Shown here piece after piece: positions 5,797 through 6,975 of a stretch of 6,975 nt of DNA. Position 1 is the first letter of the stretch; every line of letters begins with the position of its first letter. Below the pieces are notes generated by a model. The model was not told the DNA's origin and searched no databases. It saw nothing but the letters and a program-made list of their open reading frames with translations. Both the position numbers and the translations under genes were made by a program. This stretch comes from Planctomycetia bacterium. Its GTDB lineage: Bacteria; Planctomycetota; UBA1135; GCA-002686595. The stretch is taken from the NCBI GenBank assembly GCA_005778045.1, contig SXKQ01000227.1:1-6975 (forward strand), given 5' to 3'.

Positions 5797-6975
5797 ATGC
5801 CCCACGAACCCCGCCCTTCGGATCCGATCAACCGCCCCGCGTCCAACGCCCGCCGCACCGGCGCCAGCGCCAGCGAGCTCGCGCGAGCCGCGGCCCTGCC
5901 GCAGGGCGCCGGCGAGGACTTCCTTGGTCTGAACGCCGATCTGGCCGCCCACGCAGGACAGCTCGCCCGGACCCCCCAGACCACACAGACCCCGGCGATG
6001 TCGACGGACGACCGAGAGCCTCTCGCCGGCTCGGGCGAAAGTTGGCTCTTCGATCGCACGGAGGAACAGGCCGCGATTCCTGTCGGAGAGCTCACGGCTC
6101 CCAGCGCAATTCCCGAGCCCCCGCCGCTCTTGAACACGAGTTGGAGCGAAGACTCGCAGCGCTCGCGCAGAAGCCGCTGGATCGCGCCGGTTCTCGCGCT
6201 TTCGACGGTCGCGGCCATCGCGCTGGTTGGCTACCCGGCGCTCGATCGCGCGACCGACGGTCCGCCGGCGAGCGAGGTGCGCCTGCAGCGAGCCGCGGTC
6301 GTAGCCGTCGCGGTCACGAGCCCCGGGGAGAGCCTTGCTGCCGCACCGTCCGAGTCGCTGGCCGTGTTTACGCGCAAGGAGGCGGATTCTGCCGACACCA
6401 TGAAGCCGCCGCGGCCCATCGAGCCCCCCGCGTCTCCGGCCGAGAGCGCCTCTCGAGATGCGGCTGCGAGCGACGATCCCTTCGTGCTCGAGGGTGCGAC
6501 GCCTCCGTCGGCTCCGCCCGAAGTTCGCTCGACGGAGCTCGAGTTCGAGCCTGTGCATGCGCTCAAGCCGAAGCCACACACCGAATTGCCGGGGACGATG
6601 ACCCCGATCGTCGATGTCCAGCCGGAGCAACCCGCCTCGACGCCGGTTTCGCTCGCACCGACAGTCGCAGCCACCATCACTCCCAGCGCTGATGCGCTGG
6701 CGCGACGTGAAGCCCGCGCCGTGGAGCGCGCTCGTCGCCAGCAGCGCCTCGACGAGCTGCGCGTCGCAGCGCTCGCCCGCGATGTCAGCGCCATGGCTCA
6801 GGTCGAGGCGACAGTGACGACGCCCGAGCCCGCAGTGATGCCCGAGTCCGCAGAGACGCTCGAGCCCGCAGTGACGCTCGAGCCCGCAGTGACGCTCGAG
6901 CCCGCAGTGACGCTCGAGCCCGCAGTGACGCTCGAGCCCGCAGTGACGCTCGAGCCCGCAGTGACGCTCGAGCCC
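5797..6975 (+). CDS. Unrecognised single-pass membrane protein with Pro/Glu/Ala-rich repeat region (3' end beyond window)
   Basis: An uninterrupted frame of 393 codons runs from the ATG at 5797 to the window edge without a stop. I recognise no family. Residues 1-120 are polar, Pro/Ala-rich and lack a signal peptide. A basic stretch RSRRSR (122-127) precedes a hydrophobic segment of about 22 residues (W128 to L149), predicting one membrane span with the N-terminus in the cytoplasm. After it come a low-complexity Pro/Ala/Ser/Glu-rich stretch (about 150-300), a charged helix-like segment (REARAVERARRQQRLDELR, 304-322) and the tandem hexapeptide LEPAVT to the edge. GC-heavy third positions and survival of the frame through the repeats support coding; longer open frames on both strands here are Arg/Ser-rich shadows. 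There is no Shine-Dalgarno before the ATG, so the exact start is uncertain. The Pro/Glu-rich part could act as a spacer spanning the cell envelope, as in TonB-like or wall-spanning proteins, but that is inference. Confidence 0.72.
   Translation, partial: MPHEPRPSDPINRPASNARRTGASASELARAAALPQGAGEDFLGLNADLAAHAGQLARTPQTTQTPAMSTDDREPLAGSGESWLFDRTEEQAAIPVGELTAPSAIPEPPPLLNTSWSEDSQRSRRSRWIAPVLALSTVAAIALVGYPALDRATDGPPASEVRLQRAAVVAVAVTSPGESLAAAPSESLAVFTRKEADSADTMKPPRPIEPPASPAESASRDAAASDDPFVLEGATPPSAPPEVRSTELEFEPVHALKPKPHTELPGTMTPIVDVQPEQPASTPVSLAPTVAATITPSADALARREARAVERARRQQRLDELRVAALARDVSAMAQVEATVTTPEPAVMPESAETLEPAVTLEPAVTLEPAVTLEPAVTLEPAVTLEPAVTLEP
6820..6975 (+). repeat. In-frame 18-bp tandem repeat (hexapeptide TLEPAVT-type), continuing past the window
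   Basis: The unit ACGCTCGAGCCCGCAGTG (T-L-E-P-A-V) repeats with an 18-base period. From 6855 to 6975 the repeat is nucleotide-perfect: six full units (6856-6963) plus 12 bases of a seventh at the edge. Two diverged units precede it: TPEPAV (6820-6837) and MPESAE (6838-6855). Because 18 is a multiple of 3, gain or loss of units keeps the reading frame. Lack of any synonymous change between units points to recent expansion or ongoing homogenisation by slippage or recombination. The true copy number is unknown because the array runs off the right end. Confidence 0.95.

Noticed and set aside
5761..6630. Minus-strand frames opposite the membrane-protein gene (also 5439-6218 and 6231-6794)
   Set aside because: They are Arg/Gly- or Ser/Ala-rich without motifs. 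The plus-strand frame from 5797 has GC-heavy third positions, a coherent membrane span and passes in frame through the repeats.
4980..6692. A 570-codon plus-strand open frame
   Set aside because: It runs antisense through the M28 peptidase and then out of frame across the membrane-protein gene. Its product is Arg/Ser/Pro-rich with no motif, typical of a shadow frame in GC-rich DNA.
6855..6975. CRISPR array
   Set aside because: The period is only 18 bases with no spacers; it is a direct tandem coding repeat.

Overview
The window is GC-rich bacterial chromosome, densely coding, with GC-heavy third codon positions. No transposase, phage gene, rRNA, tRNA or CRISPR array was seen. The gene set (housekeeping sigma factor end, SelB, a secreted M28 peptidase, a Pro/Ala/Glu-rich membrane protein) suggests a GC-rich environmental Gram-negative-type organism such as a planctomycete or a deltaproteobacterial/myxobacterial lineage. 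The phylum cannot be fixed from this sequence alone. The presence of selB implies that the organism decodes UGA as selenocysteine somewhere in its genome.

Left part (1-1950). The window opens inside the last 35 codons of a primary sigma factor (RpoD-like, region 4.2), followed by a hairpin terminator. A 237-residue coiled-coil protein with a C-terminal C4 zinc ribbon (COG1579 type) follows, with its own candidate promoter and Shine-Dalgarno sequence. It runs convergently into a minus-strand radical SAM gene of the YhcC/YtqA (TIGR01212) family, with only 13 bases between the stop codons.

Centre (1951-3917). The radical SAM gene and selB diverge from a 50-base intergenic region. This region carries a perfect 9+9 base dyad whose arms look like two back-to-back -10 elements, which would make the two transcripts leaderless or nearly so. 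SelB is full length: GTPase domain, two beta-barrel domains and C-terminal winged helices.

Right part (3918-6975). A two-gene minus-strand operon encodes an exported M28-type zinc peptidase (first) and a small ChrR-like cupin (second), coupled by a GTGA stop/start overlap. The cupin gene converges on selB with a 6-base gap. Divergent from the peptidase, and running off the right edge, is an unrecognised single-pass membrane protein of at least 393 residues. Its Pro/Glu/Ala-rich C-terminal side ends in a perfect in-frame 18-bp tandem repeat (LEPAVT per unit) that continues past the window.

The most unusual signals are the nucleotide-perfect 18-bp array, the symmetric divergent promoter dyad between selB and the radical SAM gene, a near-identical 18-base promoter-region motif shared by selB and the peptidase gene, and a non-canonical active-site glutamate motif in the peptidase. 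No complete undescribed multi-gene system is evident.
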